Shown here: piece by piece, positions 63,997-64,000 of the stretch | Layout of the letters: each line of letters opens with the position of its first letter | How positions within the stretch are numbered: the stretch's first letter is position 1 | Assembly (NCBI RefSeq): GCF_003584015.1 | Contig: NZ_QXFM01000144.1 | Span: 56,935 to 120,934 of the forward strand | DNA length: 64,000 bases | Reading direction: 5' to 3' | DNA from: Aurantiacibacter xanthus | Lineage (GTDB): Bacteria > Pseudomonadota > Alphaproteobacteria > Sphingomonadales > Sphingomonadaceae | The notes under the pieces: generated by a model | The model's database searches: none | Seen by the model: the letters and a program-made list of their open reading frames with translations, nothing else | What the model was told of the DNA's origin: nothing | Translations under genes and position numbers: made by a program

Positions 63997-64000
63997 ATTG

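Larger units (their letters stand above)
63078..64000 (+). mobile_element. Degraded IS3-family insertion sequence (right end outside)
   Basis: It has the two-frame IS3 layout (orfA then orfB). The left end is placed near 63078 because the DUF2834 frame breaks there, uncertain by about 10 bp; I could not define the inverted repeats. Both frames are damaged and the catalytic core is deleted, so it cannot transpose alone. Confidence 0.8.

Overview
The window looks like chromosomal DNA of an alphaproteobacterium of the order Sphingomonadales (Novosphingobium/Sphingopyxis/Erythrobacter-like). The reasons are high GC, five large TonB-dependent receptors (TBDRs), extracytoplasmic hydrolases paired with MFS transporters, and the style of the che genes. 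I saw no rRNA, tRNA, CRISPR array or prophage. All names are inferred by reading the sequence; no database search was run.

Layout. (A) 1-16.7 kb: an APC permease end, TBDR, decayed FHS-type sugar transporter, carboxylesterase, second TBDR, and a divergent GH3 beta-glucosidase. Then comes a tightly overlapping operon of class III CoA-transferase, serine hydrolase lipoprotein, CitMHS transporter and HMG-CoA lyase, with a divergent LysR. Together these could take up a glycoside or ester, strip sugar and acyl groups, and burn a branched dicarboxylate such as 3-hydroxy-3-methylglutarate. (B) 17-27.8 kb: MFS transporter, SnoaL-like protein, TBDR and a MalT-like LuxR regulator, followed by a three-gene operon (VAO/4-cresol-dehydrogenase-type flavoprotein, cytochrome c lipoprotein, small Tat protein) with a divergent TetR and a near-perfect operator. 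This is probably phenolic catabolism. (C) 27.8-35.2 kb: TBDR, secreted membrane-anchored CobN-like chelatase, TolQ/ExbB-like channel, DUF2149 and DUF1826. It resembles the Bacteroidetes hmu haem system and is the most unusual system here. (D) 36.0-45.2 kb: a chemotaxis operon (STAS, CheY, CheA, CheW, MCP, CheW, CheR, CheB, and a 574-aa protein with degenerate receptor-tip repeats). No motility genes are visible. (E) 45.2-62.8 kb: a sulfated-substrate island with five formylglycine sulfatases, a lipoprotein formylglycine-generating enzyme, GH3, two MFS transporters, a TBDR and a LacI regulator. A palindrome GACAACGTTGTC sits about 55-75 bp upstream of each of its main start codons, so the island can be read as one LacI regulon. 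(F) 62.9-64 kb: the 3' part of a DUF2834 gene cut off by a degraded IS3-family element that runs off the window.

Starts were moved inward from the longest frame where a ribosome binding site plus signal peptide or an ATGA-type overlap supported it. Strong hairpin terminators separate most units.
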